From assembly GCA_001730015.1 (NCBI GenBank), contig MDLA01000113.1:26109-90108 (forward strand): 64,000 nt of DNA. The letters are read 5' to 3'. This document shows, one piece after another, positions 38,774 through 46,827 of this stretch (positions are counted from its first letter, which is position 1; each line of letters begins with the position of its first letter). Below the pieces are notes generated by a model. That model worked only from the letters and a program-made list of their open reading frames with translations, had not been told where the DNA came from and did no database searches. The DNA is from Chromatiales bacterium (ex Bugula neritina AB1) (GTDB lineage: Bacteria > Pseudomonadota > Gammaproteobacteria > Granulosicoccales > Granulosicoccaceae). The position numbers were made by a program, and so were the translations under genes.

Positions 38774-39604
38774 TCACAGGTACTCTAGTGTACCGCACCA
38801 GGTAAGCCGACCAATCCAAACAACTGTCCCAAATTCACATCCTACCACCTCTGTCCTCTGTCCTCTGTCCTCTGTCCTCTGTCCTCCGTCAGCAAGCGCC
38901 CAGATAATCTCCGCCGTTTCGAGCGGTTTTAGAATCATCATATCATGGGCTGAATCGATCTCGCGAAAAGTCCACTGCGGATCAGCAGACACCCACGCGA
39001 CCGTTCGGGCCATTCTTGCATACGGCGGGTTTGTAGCCGCTATATAGCTTCGACGCAAGCCCTCGGTACCGCAGTTTTTCAGCTCAATTGCATCGGTAAA
39101 ACAGCCTCGTGGCATCGGTGTCAGCTGCGCCTCAAGCGCTTTAGCCTGAGCAGGATCAGTGATACCAAAAGCTGCAGCCGGAAAGGGCGGGATCATCATA
39201 CCGCGACCTTCCGTATTCAATAGCTCCATCATATCCGGTGTCGATTCCGGATTAAGGTGTGCCCAGCCCCAGTGCGTAGAGCCATTAACCGGCACTGAGG
39301 CATCAACAAAAATATAGTGCCCTACTCTTTCACGTAATTGATCGCCTACGCCACTGAGAACATTGCCAGCGTAGCTGTGCCCGACTAGCACACAATCATC
39401 AAGTTTTTCATACTCAATGAGGTTGACGATATCTTTTACGTGAGTCGCCAGATTCACCGACGGTGAAAACAGATGTTGCCGGTCAGCCAATCCCGTTAAT
39501 GTTGGCGTATGCACGCGCGCGCCGCGGCGGCTAAGCTCGGCGGCAACTTCAGACCAGCACCAGCCGCCGTGAAAGGCACCGTGTACCAAAACAATATTCA
39601 GCAA
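38774..39604 (-). CDS. Alpha/beta hydrolase (esterase/hydroxynitrile lyase-like) with repeat-altered C-terminus
   Basis: An alpha/beta hydrolase of the MES/HNL-like group: LVHGAFHGGWCW oxyanion motif, VGHSYAG nucleophile elbow, and SAHDMMILKP with the catalytic His. Family length is about 230-240 residues. The frame extends to 39820, but the fold starts at LNIVLVHG, so I choose a TTG at 39604 with AGGTAG upstream. After the catalytic core the last 38 residues come from a heptanucleotide repeat (GQRTEDRGQRTE) and unrelated downstream sequence, so the native C-terminus seems lost or extended. It is divergent from the serine hydrolase gene. Confidence 0.75.
   Translation of the reverse strand: MLNIVLVHGAFHGGWCWSEVAAELSRRGARVHTPTLTGLADRQHLFSPSVNLATHVKDIVNLIEYEKLDDCVLVGHSYAGNVLSGVGDQLRERVGHYIFVDASVPVNGSTHWGWAHLNPESTPDMMELLNTEGRGMMIPPFPAAAFGITDPAQAKALEAQLTPMPRGCFTDAIELKNCGTEGLRRSYIAATNPPYARMARTVAWVSADPQWTFREIDSAHDMMILKPLETAEIIWALADGGQRTEDRGQRTEVVGCEFGTVVWIGRLTWCGTLEYL
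38848..38889. repeat. 7-bp tandem repeat, six copies
   Basis: Five perfect copies of CCTCTGT and one with a single change, inside the 3' end of the alpha/beta hydrolase gene. On the coding strand it encodes a 7-residue period (GQRTEDR). Gain or loss of one copy would shift the frame of the tail. Confidence 0.9.
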
Positions 39605-39780
39605 AACACTACCTGCATAAAAGTGACCAGCACCGAAGTCTACACCACCCGATAGCGCGGGCGGTAAACGGTGGCAAAGTACGTGGCCCGACGCCAACCG
39701 GATGGTTTTTCTTCCCGTTGCGGCGTTAAAGTAATTAAATAGCGATAAAATCCTTTTCTTCATCTCCGAGATCTCCACAC

Positions 39781-41112
39781 ATGTCAGAAACCGCCAATCC
39801 GGAAAGCGTTGGAATGTCATCTCAGCGTCTTGAGCGTTTGCAGCACTGGCTGGATCAGCAAGTGAGTTGCGGTCGGCTGGCCGGTGTCAGTGCCATGGTA
39901 GGAAGGCGCGGGAAAATTGCTTTTTACGGCAATGCCGGTCTGGCAGAACGCGAAACCGGCAGATCATTCCAGCGCGACACTCTCGTGCGAATTTTCTCAA
40001 TGACCAAACCGGTGACAACAGTCGCTGCGATGATGCTTTACGAGCAAGGCTGCTTTCAACTGGACGACTCTGTCTCGCAGTACCTGTCGGAGTTTGCAGA
40101 CACGCCGGTCTGGATCGGAAATACAGCATCAATCGATGCGGTGGAAAAACAGCAGAATCCAATCACTATCCGGCAACTGATGAATCACACGTCGGGACTG
40201 ACTTACGAATTTTTGCACGCAAACCCGGTAGACAACTACTACCGGGACCAGGGCATTAACTTTCAAAGTACCGAATACACCCTCGAAGAAATGGTTCAAA
40301 AGCTCGCAGCGGCACCGCTGCTGTGCCAGCCTGGCAGCCAATGGAACTACAGCGTTGCTACAGATGTTCTTGGCAGACTCATAGAGGTCTGGTCCGGCGC
40401 CTCTTTACAGGCATTTTTCAAAGAAAGAATCTTTGAGCCATTGCAAATGCTCGACACCGGGTTTCACGTTGAACCACACAAGCATCAGCGCTTTTCGGCA
40501 ATGTATGGCCCGGCCGGTGGCCGCGGCCTCGCCGATGTTGGCCAGTCGAGCAATGGCCGGTCAGGTGTCAGGCAGTCAGCGACAAACGAATGTTCAACTG
40601 CCAAAGCAGCACCCGGACTGGATCTTCTGGAGCCAGCAGCAGACAACCGGTTTTTACACGCAGCATCTCTATATTCCGGCGGTGGCGGGCTTACCGCAAG
40701 CATCGATGACTACGCCCGGTTTTGTCAAATGCTACTCAACGGTGGCTCGCTCGACGGCAACAGATTATTGAGCCCGATCACTGTGGATTATATGTGCACT
40801 AACCAATTGCGAGACAATCGGGATCTGGCGGCTATGGGGCAGCCAGTCTGGAGCGAAACGAGCTACGAAGGGATAGGCTTCGGACTGGGGTTTGCAATTG
40901 TTCTAGATCCGGTCAAGGCGCATATTATCACCTCCGCCGGTGAAGCTCACTGGGGAGGAGCCGCCAGTACTTTTTTCTGGATCGACAAAAAACAGGAGCT
41001 GTTCACCATATTGTTCACGCAACTGATGCCATCTTCCACCTACCCGTTGCGACGCGAACTGCGTGCCCGGGTTTACCAGGCAATTGTTGAGGCGACGCTG
41101 GAAGTCGAATGA
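39781..41112 (+). CDS. Serine hydrolase, beta-lactamase/esterase family
   Basis: A 443-residue class C beta-lactamase/DD-peptidase-fold serine hydrolase. SMTK at 73-76 is the SxxK motif, NYSVATD the YxN-like motif, and SAGEAHWGGAAS late in the protein the third motif region. It has an extra hydrophilic loop (about residues 245-290). No signal peptide is seen, which suits cytoplasmic EstB-type esterases better than beta-lactamases. Substrate unknown. Confidence 0.87.
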   Translation: MSETANPESVGMSSQRLERLQHWLDQQVSCGRLAGVSAMVGRRGKIAFYGNAGLAERETGRSFQRDTLVRIFSMTKPVTTVAAMMLYEQGCFQLDDSVSQYLSEFADTPVWIGNTASIDAVEKQQNPITIRQLMNHTSGLTYEFLHANPVDNYYRDQGINFQSTEYTLEEMVQKLAAAPLLCQPGSQWNYSVATDVLGRLIEVWSGASLQAFFKERIFEPLQMLDTGFHVEPHKHQRFSAMYGPAGGRGLADVGQSSNGRSGVRQSATNECSTAKAAPGLDLLEPAADNRFLHAASLYSGGGGLTASIDDYARFCQMLLNGGSLDGNRLLSPITVDYMCTNQLRDNRDLAAMGQPVWSETSYEGIGFGLGFAIVLDPVKAHIITSAGEAHWGGAASTFFWIDKKQELFTILFTQLMPSSTYPLRRELRARVYQAIVEATLEVE

Positions 41113-41165
41113 TCTTATGCACCTGGTGCTTATATCTACCCGTAATACCGTACTCCTCTGCCAAT

Positions 41166-41774
41166 TCACCCCTGCAATAAATTCTCGCCGCCATCTTCCA
41201 TTTTTTTCGGCCGCTGCCAGTAGTTATACTGGGGAGTCCATTCATCCAGACCAATTCCAGCCAGCCCCAGAAAGTGCCATTGTGAACAGTAGAGATCACC
41301 TGGCCCAAAAAAGGTACTAGCCATTCTGCATATTTGATCATCCCTGATTTCGTAGACCACCGCCCCGGGCATATTATCCATACCGTCAACTGAGACTTGC
41401 TGCGACTGGTATTCGCCTCCCTGATGCGATGCCATACGAAAACGCCAGCCACGTGAATTGGCAAACTGCCGTTGCAGGTGCGGCGGATCTTTCGACAGCA
41501 TAACTAATGAAAGGGTCGATTCCAGGTGTGGCACAAACGGATTTAGACCATCACCCCACAAGGTACAGTAGCGACAAGCCTGACCCATGTTGTGGATAAC
41601 CAGTAATTTCTCATGGCCAGCAAATAAATCACGCAGGGTGACTGATCCTTCTGTCGTCTCGAAGGTATAATTTTTTACCGCAACACCGGGCATACTTGCC
41701 TGCAGCTCGCGCAGGCGGGCTGTGGTTTCCATCAGTTGTTGCTGCAACGCTGCTATCTCGTTAGTAGACATCAA
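41166..41774 (-). CDS. DUF899 family thioredoxin-like protein
   Basis: A 202-residue protein with a coiled N-terminus and the DUF899 pattern: VTLRDLFAGHEKLLVIHNMGQACRYCTLWGDG around residues 46-77, here split into VTLRDLFAGHEKLLVIHNM and GQACRYCTLWGDG, and a C-terminal FFGPGDLYCSQWHFLGL. CRYC is a CxxC in the place of the thioredoxin active site. Function unknown. The start may be the second Met. Confidence 0.8.
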   Translation of the reverse strand: MMSTNEIAALQQQLMETTARLRELQASMPGVAVKNYTFETTEGSVTLRDLFAGHEKLLVIHNMGQACRYCTLWGDGLNPFVPHLESTLSLVMLSKDPPHLQRQFANSRGWRFRMASHQGGEYQSQQVSVDGMDNMPGAVVYEIRDDQICRMASTFFGPGDLYCSQWHFLGLAGIGLDEWTPQYNYWQRPKKMEDGGENLLQG

Positions 41775-41971
41775 ATTCCTCCTTGCTCAATCGGCCAGCG
41801 GTTTACTAACGATTAACACACTAATGCTGACGCTGCAAATCCCGGCTGCAAGCCGTGCTGCGGCTAAATTGACACAGCTGCACCAGCAAAATACCATCTG
41901 CACAGACATGATCCCCAATGCAACGGATTTACAACCCATCGTGATCCACCGGACCTGAACAGGAACCCCTG

Positions 41972-42772
41972 ATGAAGCTTAGCGAAGATCAATTAAAGGA
42001 ATTCGATAAAAACGGCTATCTGTTCATTCCGGGACAATTCTCCCCTGAAGAAGCCGCGGTCCTCGCAGATGAAGCCAGAACAGTCTACGCCTCAGACCGG
42101 AAAGAAGTATGGCGCGAGGCATCCGGCGTGGCAAGAACCGCATTCGCCGCACATACCTATAACGAAGGGTTTCGCCGATTAGGTGCGCATCCGCGTCTTA
42201 TAGAACCGGTCGAGCAATTACTCGACGGGCCGGTCTATATGCACCAGTTCAAGGTCAATGCCAAAGCCGCATTTGATGGCGATGTATGGCAGTGGCACCA
42301 GGACTACGGCACCTGGAAACGTGACGATGGCATGCCCGAACCACGGGCGATGAATATCGCTGTTTTTCTAGACGACGTTACCGCCGCTAACGGCCCGCTT
42401 TTGTTTATACCAGGTAGTCACAAACTTGGTGTGGTCGAGGCCGGGCACGATCTAAAAACAACGTCTTACCCGCTCTGGACGCTGGATCGCGAAAAGGTAA
42501 AAGAACTCGCGGAGCAAGGCGGATGCGTCGCCCCTACAGGGCCCGCCGGCAGTATGCTGGTGTTTTCATCACTACTGGTGCACGCGAGCCCGGCTAATAT
42601 TTCACCATTTGATCGAACTATTGTGTATCTGTCTTTGTGTCATGTCGATAATCACATCAGAACTTTCAACCGTGAAGAGTGGATTGCCCACCGGGACTTC
42701 ACTCCGATTACTGCTCTCGATGACAATTGCCTGCGCGAGCTTGTCGATCACAAAATGGCGGCGACCGGATAG
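41972..42772 (+). CDS. Phytanoyl-CoA dioxygenase (PhyH) family oxygenase
   Basis: A 266-residue Fe(II)/2-oxoglutarate oxygenase. Iron ligands are visible as His109 and Asp111 (WHQDYGTW) and His204 (LLVHASPAN), with Arg215 for 2-oxoglutarate. It resembles the ectoine/proline hydroxylase side of the family. It starts an apparent operon with the SAF-domain dehydrogenase (5 nt later) and the SMP-30 protein. A hydroxylation that yields an aldehyde or lactone precursor is plausible; the substrate is unknown. Confidence 0.88.
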   Translation: MKLSEDQLKEFDKNGYLFIPGQFSPEEAAVLADEARTVYASDRKEVWREASGVARTAFAAHTYNEGFRRLGAHPRLIEPVEQLLDGPVYMHQFKVNAKAAFDGDVWQWHQDYGTWKRDDGMPEPRAMNIAVFLDDVTAANGPLLFIPGSHKLGVVEAGHDLKTTSYPLWTLDREKVKELAEQGGCVAPTGPAGSMLVFSSLLVHASPANISPFDRTIVYLSLCHVDNHIRTFNREEWIAHRDFTPITALDDNCLRELVDHKMAATG

Positions 42773-42777
42773 ACTGA

Positions 42778-44082
42778 ATGTATCTATACAACGAATTACT
42801 CGCGCGCGCCGATACCAACAAGCCCGTCCGCACCGGCTTAATCGGAGCCGGAAAATTCGGCAGTATGTTCTTATCTCAAGTGCCAACAACACCGGGACTG
42901 GAAGTCACCTGCATTGCTGACCTGAACCCCGCACAGGCACAGCAAACCTGCCGCAACGTCGGCTGGTCCGAGGCCCGGATCGATGCAGTTCACTTCACCG
43001 ACGATGCCGGCAGAATGATGGAAAGCGGCAAAATAGATGTCATGGTCGAAGCCACAGGCAATCCGGCAGCTGGAATTGCCCACGCACGTGAGGCCATACG
43101 CAACGGCCTGCATATCGTGATGGTCAATGTTGAGGCAGACGTACTTGCCGGCGCCCTGCTCGCACGGGAGGCACGACAGGCGGAAGTGGTCTACTCCATG
43201 GCCTATGGTGATCAGCCCGCGCTAACCTGTGAGCTGGTAGAGTGGGCTCGTTCAACCGGCTTTGAGGTTATAGCAGCTGGCAAGGGCACCAAATACCTGC
43301 CTGCCTACCACGCCTCAACTCCAGATTCAGTATGGGATCACTACGGCCTCAGCAATGAAGAAGCAGCAAAAGCCGGCATGAACAGCCAGATGTTCAACAG
43401 CTTTCTCGATGGCACTAAATCCGCGCTTGAAATGGCAGCCATAGCCAACGCAGCCGACCTCACCGTGCCACCAGACGGACTGCAGTTTCCCGCCGCTGGT
43501 ATGGATGATCTGGCGCATGTTTTAAGGCCGCAAAGTGCCGGCGGCGTATTGACCGGCAAAGGCCAGGTCGAGGTTGTCTCTTCACTCGAACGAGACGGCC
43601 GCCCCGTGTTCAAAGATCTTCGCTGGGGTGTTTACGTTGTAATAGAAGCGCCTAATGACTATTCGGCCGCGTGTTTCAGACAATACGGAATGAACACCGA
43701 TTCAAGCGGTCGTTACTCAGCCATGTACAAGCCTTTTCACCTGATCGGCCTTGAACTGAATATCTCTATATTTTCTGCGGCCTTGCTTAAGCAGCCTACC
43801 GGCAGCACCAGAGTTTTTAATGGCGATGTAGTCGCCACCGCCAAACGGGACCTTCGCGCCGGGGAAATGCTCGACGGAGAAGGTGGCTACACGGTATGGG
43901 GTAAACTGTACCCGGCTAAACGTTCATTGCAAATGGGCGGCCTGCCAATTGGGCTTGCACACAACATGAAATTAAAACGCGCTATTGCCGAAGGCCAGCC
44001 GGTTTGCTGGAGTGATGTCGAAACCGATAACACCCTGCAAGCCACTGGCATACGACGGGAAATGGAACAGGCGTTTGCCTGA
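42778..44082 (+). CDS. NAD(P)-dependent oxidoreductase with C-terminal SAF domain
   Basis: A 434-residue protein. N-terminal Rossmann domain (TGLIGAGKFGSMFLSQV) resembles homoserine dehydrogenase, followed by a catalytic domain and, from about residue 345, a SAF-like segment (VVATAKRDLRAGEMLDGEGGYTVWGKL, here VVATAKRDLRAGEML and GYTVWGKL). Such proteins are often annotated as homoserine dehydrogenase-like or sugar-acid dehydrogenases. It follows the dioxygenase gene by 5 nt. Confidence 0.82.
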   Translation: MYLYNELLARADTNKPVRTGLIGAGKFGSMFLSQVPTTPGLEVTCIADLNPAQAQQTCRNVGWSEARIDAVHFTDDAGRMMESGKIDVMVEATGNPAAGIAHAREAIRNGLHIVMVNVEADVLAGALLAREARQAEVVYSMAYGDQPALTCELVEWARSTGFEVIAAGKGTKYLPAYHASTPDSVWDHYGLSNEEAAKAGMNSQMFNSFLDGTKSALEMAAIANAADLTVPPDGLQFPAAGMDDLAHVLRPQSAGGVLTGKGQVEVVSSLERDGRPVFKDLRWGVYVVIEAPNDYSAACFRQYGMNTDSSGRYSAMYKPFHLIGLELNISIFSAALLKQPTGSTRVFNGDVVATAKRDLRAGEMLDGEGGYTVWGKLYPAKRSLQMGGLPIGLAHNMKLKRAIAEGQPVCWSDVETDNTLQATGIRREMEQAFA

Positions 44083-44174
44083 GCGCAGTCACCCGCTGAA
44101 TTGTTATTTTATAGAATGACGCATCACTGCAATTGATTGAAACACAAAGATACCGCTTTTCTTAAGGAGCCGTT

Positions 44175-45089
44175 ATGCGAGAGATAACCACCGGCCTGCA
44201 ATTTCCGGAAGGCCCGATAGCCATGCAGGACGGCAGTGTTATTCTGGTCGAAATCAGGCGCGGCACCCTGAGCAAAGTAGAGACAGACGGCACAGTTTCT
44301 GTAATTGCCGAGTGTGGCGGCGGGCCCAACGGCGCCGCCATCGGTCCGGACGGGCGCATTTATATATGCAATAACGGCGGCTTTACCTGGAAGACTATTA
44401 ACGGTCAGTTAAGGCCGATCGGCACACCCGATGACTACACCGGCGGCAGTATCCAGACAGTCGACCCCGCCAGCGGCTCACTCGAAACCCTCTATACCGA
44501 ATGCGACAACAGAAAGCTCAAAGGCCCAAACGATCTGGTCTTTGATCAAAGCGGTGGCTTCTATTTTACCGACCTGGGAAAACGTCACGACGACACCCTG
44601 CAACGTGGCGCTATCTACTACGCGCAACCCGACGGCAGCAGTATCACAGCCGTTGTTCGCCCCATTGAGCAACCCAACGGCATCGCCCTGTCCCCTGATG
44701 GCAAACGTCTCTACGCCGCGGAAACCTTCAGCGCGAAAATTCGCTACTGGGATATCATCTCACCCGGCAAGCTCGCCGATCACACTGATCCCTGGGGCGT
44801 CGGCAATATACTCTATGGTTTTCAGGGGCACGAACGCCTCGACTCTATGGCCGTTGACTCAGACGGCAATGTCTGCGTTGCGACCCTCGGAACCGGCTGC
44901 ATAAGTGCGGTGAGCCCGGAGGGCAGGCTTGCCGCCGTTATTCCAGTCCCGAAACCCGATATTATGGTAACCAATATCTGCTTCGGCGGAACCGATATGC
45001 GCACAGCCTATATAACGTCGTCGGGCCACGGTATTTTGTATCAGGCCGATTGGCACTGCGCCGGCCATCCATTGTATTTTAATGGATAA
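44175..45089 (+). CDS. SMP-30/gluconolactonase/LRE family protein
   Basis: A 304-residue beta-propeller lactonase. LQFPEGPIAMQDGS at the start, RGTLSKVETDGTV, GPNDLVFDQSGGFYFTD and NGIALSPDGKRLYAAET are the expected motifs with metal-binding Glu and Asn residues. An AAGGAG ribosome binding site precedes the ATG. It probably hydrolyses a lactone made by the upstream dehydrogenase. The ECF sigma factor gene follows after 12 nt. Confidence 0.9.
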   Translation: MREITTGLQFPEGPIAMQDGSVILVEIRRGTLSKVETDGTVSVIAECGGGPNGAAIGPDGRIYICNNGGFTWKTINGQLRPIGTPDDYTGGSIQTVDPASGSLETLYTECDNRKLKGPNDLVFDQSGGFYFTDLGKRHDDTLQRGAIYYAQPDGSSITAVVRPIEQPNGIALSPDGKRLYAAETFSAKIRYWDIISPGKLADHTDPWGVGNILYGFQGHERLDSMAVDSDGNVCVATLGTGCISAVSPEGRLAAVIPVPKPDIMVTNICFGGTDMRTAYITSSGHGILYQADWHCAGHPLYFNG

Positions 45090-45101
45090 GCCGGCTTAAC
45101 A

Positions 45102-45650
45102 GTGGGCAAACTGCAACAGCTCCTCTATAGCGATGCATCGCTGCTGCGAAAATACGCCAGAGGCGATGCAGCCGCATTTGAAATGTTATACCGTCGCCAT
45201 AAAGATGCGCTGTTTCATTTTCTGCACTGCAGCCTGCCCAATGCAGCAATCGTTGAAGAGATCGCTCAGGACAGCTGGGTCAAAGTGATCGAACAGGCAC
45301 CGCACTATAAATCAACAGCCGCCTTTCGAACCTGGCTATTTACCATCGCCCGCAATCGTCTTATTGATCACCAGCGTCGAAAAATCAACAACACGCCACA
45401 GACTGACGATTCCATATTGCAACAGCGCAGCAGCGACGACCTGCCCGCCGAAGATCAAGCGCTGTTACGGGAATTGCTTGATGCACTGGAACTGCTGCCA
45501 GCGGAACAGCGTGATAGCTTCCTGCTGCAACAGCAGGGGTTTAGCAATAAAGAAATTGCTGAAATTACCGGAGTTGGCACGGAAACAGTTAAAAGCCGGT
45601 TACGCTATGCCCGCAGCGCTACGCGAGAACGGATGGGTGCGACATCATGA
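45102..45650 (+). CDS. ECF RNA polymerase sigma factor
   Basis: A 182-residue sigma-70 factor of the extracytoplasmic-function type. Region 2 has LYRRHKDALFHFL and EEIAQDSWVKVIEQ, FRTWLFTIARNRLIDHQRR follows, and region 4 has LPAEQRDSFLLQQQGFSNKEIAEIT and TETVKSRLRYARS. The start is a GTG without a clear ribosome binding site. It overlaps the next gene by 4 nt, the usual coupling with an anti-sigma factor. It is 12 nt after the SMP-30 gene and may be partly co-transcribed. Confidence 0.92.
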   Translation: MGKLQQLLYSDASLLRKYARGDAAAFEMLYRRHKDALFHFLHCSLPNAAIVEEIAQDSWVKVIEQAPHYKSTAAFRTWLFTIARNRLIDHQRRKINNTPQTDDSILQQRSSDDLPAEDQALLRELLDALELLPAEQRDSFLLQQQGFSNKEIAEITGVGTETVKSRLRYARSATRERMGATS

Positions 45651-46480
45651 CTGAACTGCAGCAAAAATATCGCCATAGCCCGCAGAAAAAATCACCGGCG
45701 CAACTTGACGCATCGATACTTGCCCATGCCGCACAGCATGCAGAGCACAAACTGCAAAACCCACAAAAAGCCTGGTTACCCGGGTGGCCGCCAATTGCAG
45801 CGAGCACGGCAGTTGCCTGTCTGTGCTTGTTTCTGGTGTTAAAGCCCGATTACACAGTGTACGCACCTGATATACAAAACAGCGCAGATTCTGGAGAAGC
45901 CATGGAACAGCCTCCACTGAAAGTAGATCGGAAAACGCCGGAATTTACTGCAGCACCACCATTGGCATCCAGCGGGACTCCTGGAAATAACCAACAGTTT
46001 GCCGGTGGTTCAGCAGATTCTATAGTAAGCCTCAACCGTACAGCACAAGCGCAGGCACCTATCGATGCGGAGCTTTCGACACAACCTGCAAGAGAGAATA
46101 TTCCTGTCACCCGCAAGCTTAAATCCACCGAATCAATAAGTGAACTGGCAGACACTGTCACTGCTGCGTCTGCTTCATTTGAATTGGAAAATCCGTCCAC
46201 CACCGTATGGCTCAATTCGATTCCCGCCGACCACTTTGTTTTGCAACTTTCGATTGGCAAAGACCGTGCATCTATGTTGCAAGAGTTAAAACGTAACGGC
46301 TTCAACGAGGCTGATGTTCACCTCATCCCCCTTATACCGCGTGACGGTTCAGCGTATGCAAGTCTGTATGGTCCTTTTAAAACCGATACCGAAGCCTATG
46401 ATCGGGCTGGCGAAATTGAAAAGATGGGGCACCTCCGGCCTCAGGTCAGAAAAGTCACAGACATTACCAAAACGCGGTGA
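45647..46480 (+). CDS. Probable anti-sigma-like membrane protein with SPOR-like C-terminus
   Basis: A 277-residue protein. The N-terminal 40 residues (SPAQLDASILAHAAQHA) lie in the cytoplasm, one membrane segment covers about 45-65, and then comes a Pro/Ala/Ser-rich periplasmic stretch. The last 80 residues (HFVLQLSIGKDRASMLQEL, then SAYASLYGPFKTDTEAYDRA) have the pattern of a SPOR peptidoglycan-binding domain. The gene overlaps the sigma factor gene (ATGA), which suggests it controls it. A typical zinc-binding anti-sigma motif (HxxxCxxC) is absent. Confidence 0.7.
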   Translation: MTELQQKYRHSPQKKSPAQLDASILAHAAQHAEHKLQNPQKAWLPGWPPIAASTAVACLCLFLVLKPDYTVYAPDIQNSADSGEAMEQPPLKVDRKTPEFTAAPPLASSGTPGNNQQFAGGSADSIVSLNRTAQAQAPIDAELSTQPARENIPVTRKLKSTESISELADTVTAASASFELENPSTTVWLNSIPADHFVLQLSIGKDRASMLQELKRNGFNEADVHLIPLIPRDGSAYASLYGPFKTDTEAYDRAGEIEKMGHLRPQVRKVTDITKTR

Positions 46481-46611
46481 ATGGTCCAGACCAATATGTC
46501 CACAGTACAGTCAACTGACCCTGTGAACCCGAACAGGCCAGGGTGGCTCCCACTCAATAGCTACGAGCCATTCTCCTTAAGGTTTAATTATTACAACAGG
46601 CTTGTGACGCT

Positions 46612-46638
46612 TAACAAATTCTTGCGCCTTGCCGATAG
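46612..46638 (+). promoter_or_regulatory. Sigma-28 (FliA)-like promoter upstream of the chemotaxis genes
   Basis: TAACAAAT at 46612-46619 and GCCGATAG at 46631-46638 with an 11-bp spacer. The family consensus is TAAAGTTT-N11-GCCGATAA: the -10 matches 7 of 8 with exact spacing, the -35 about half. It lies 81 nt before the small coupled reading frame. Confidence 0.5.
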
Positions 46639-46652
46639 CAAAATTAGAAGTG

Positions 46653-46674
46653 AGTCACACGTGATTTTGTGACT
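46653..46674. repeat. Inverted repeat in the chemotaxis leader
   Basis: AGTCACA and TGTGACT (7-bp arms, 8-nt centre) lie about 15-36 bp downstream of the sigma-28-like -10. It could be a protein-binding site or a 5'-UTR hairpin; no T-run follows. Confidence 0.35.
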
Positions 46675-46719
46675 GCGATACCACTCTACCGAATATCATT
46701 AATCCGGGAAAGGAATCCC

Positions 46720-46827
46720 ATGCCTAACGCATACACTCAGCCCCGTAACGTACGATTGCTAACGCGCCTGCCTTTAGGGGTAACGGCAAAGTTAATTAGA
46801 GAATGCTGCCGGGATGCGCAATCATGA
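46720..46827 (+). CDS. Small 35-residue reading frame coupled to cheA
   Basis: ATG at 46720 with AAAGGA 5-6 nt upstream, ending in a TGA that overlaps the cheA start as ATGA. The product is basic (several Arg, one Lys; starts MPNAYTQPRNVRLLTRLPLG) with two adjacent Cys near the end. I recognise no family. It may be a real small protein or a leader that couples translation into cheA. Confidence 0.45.
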   Translation: MPNAYTQPRNVRLLTRLPLGVTAKLIRECCRDAQS

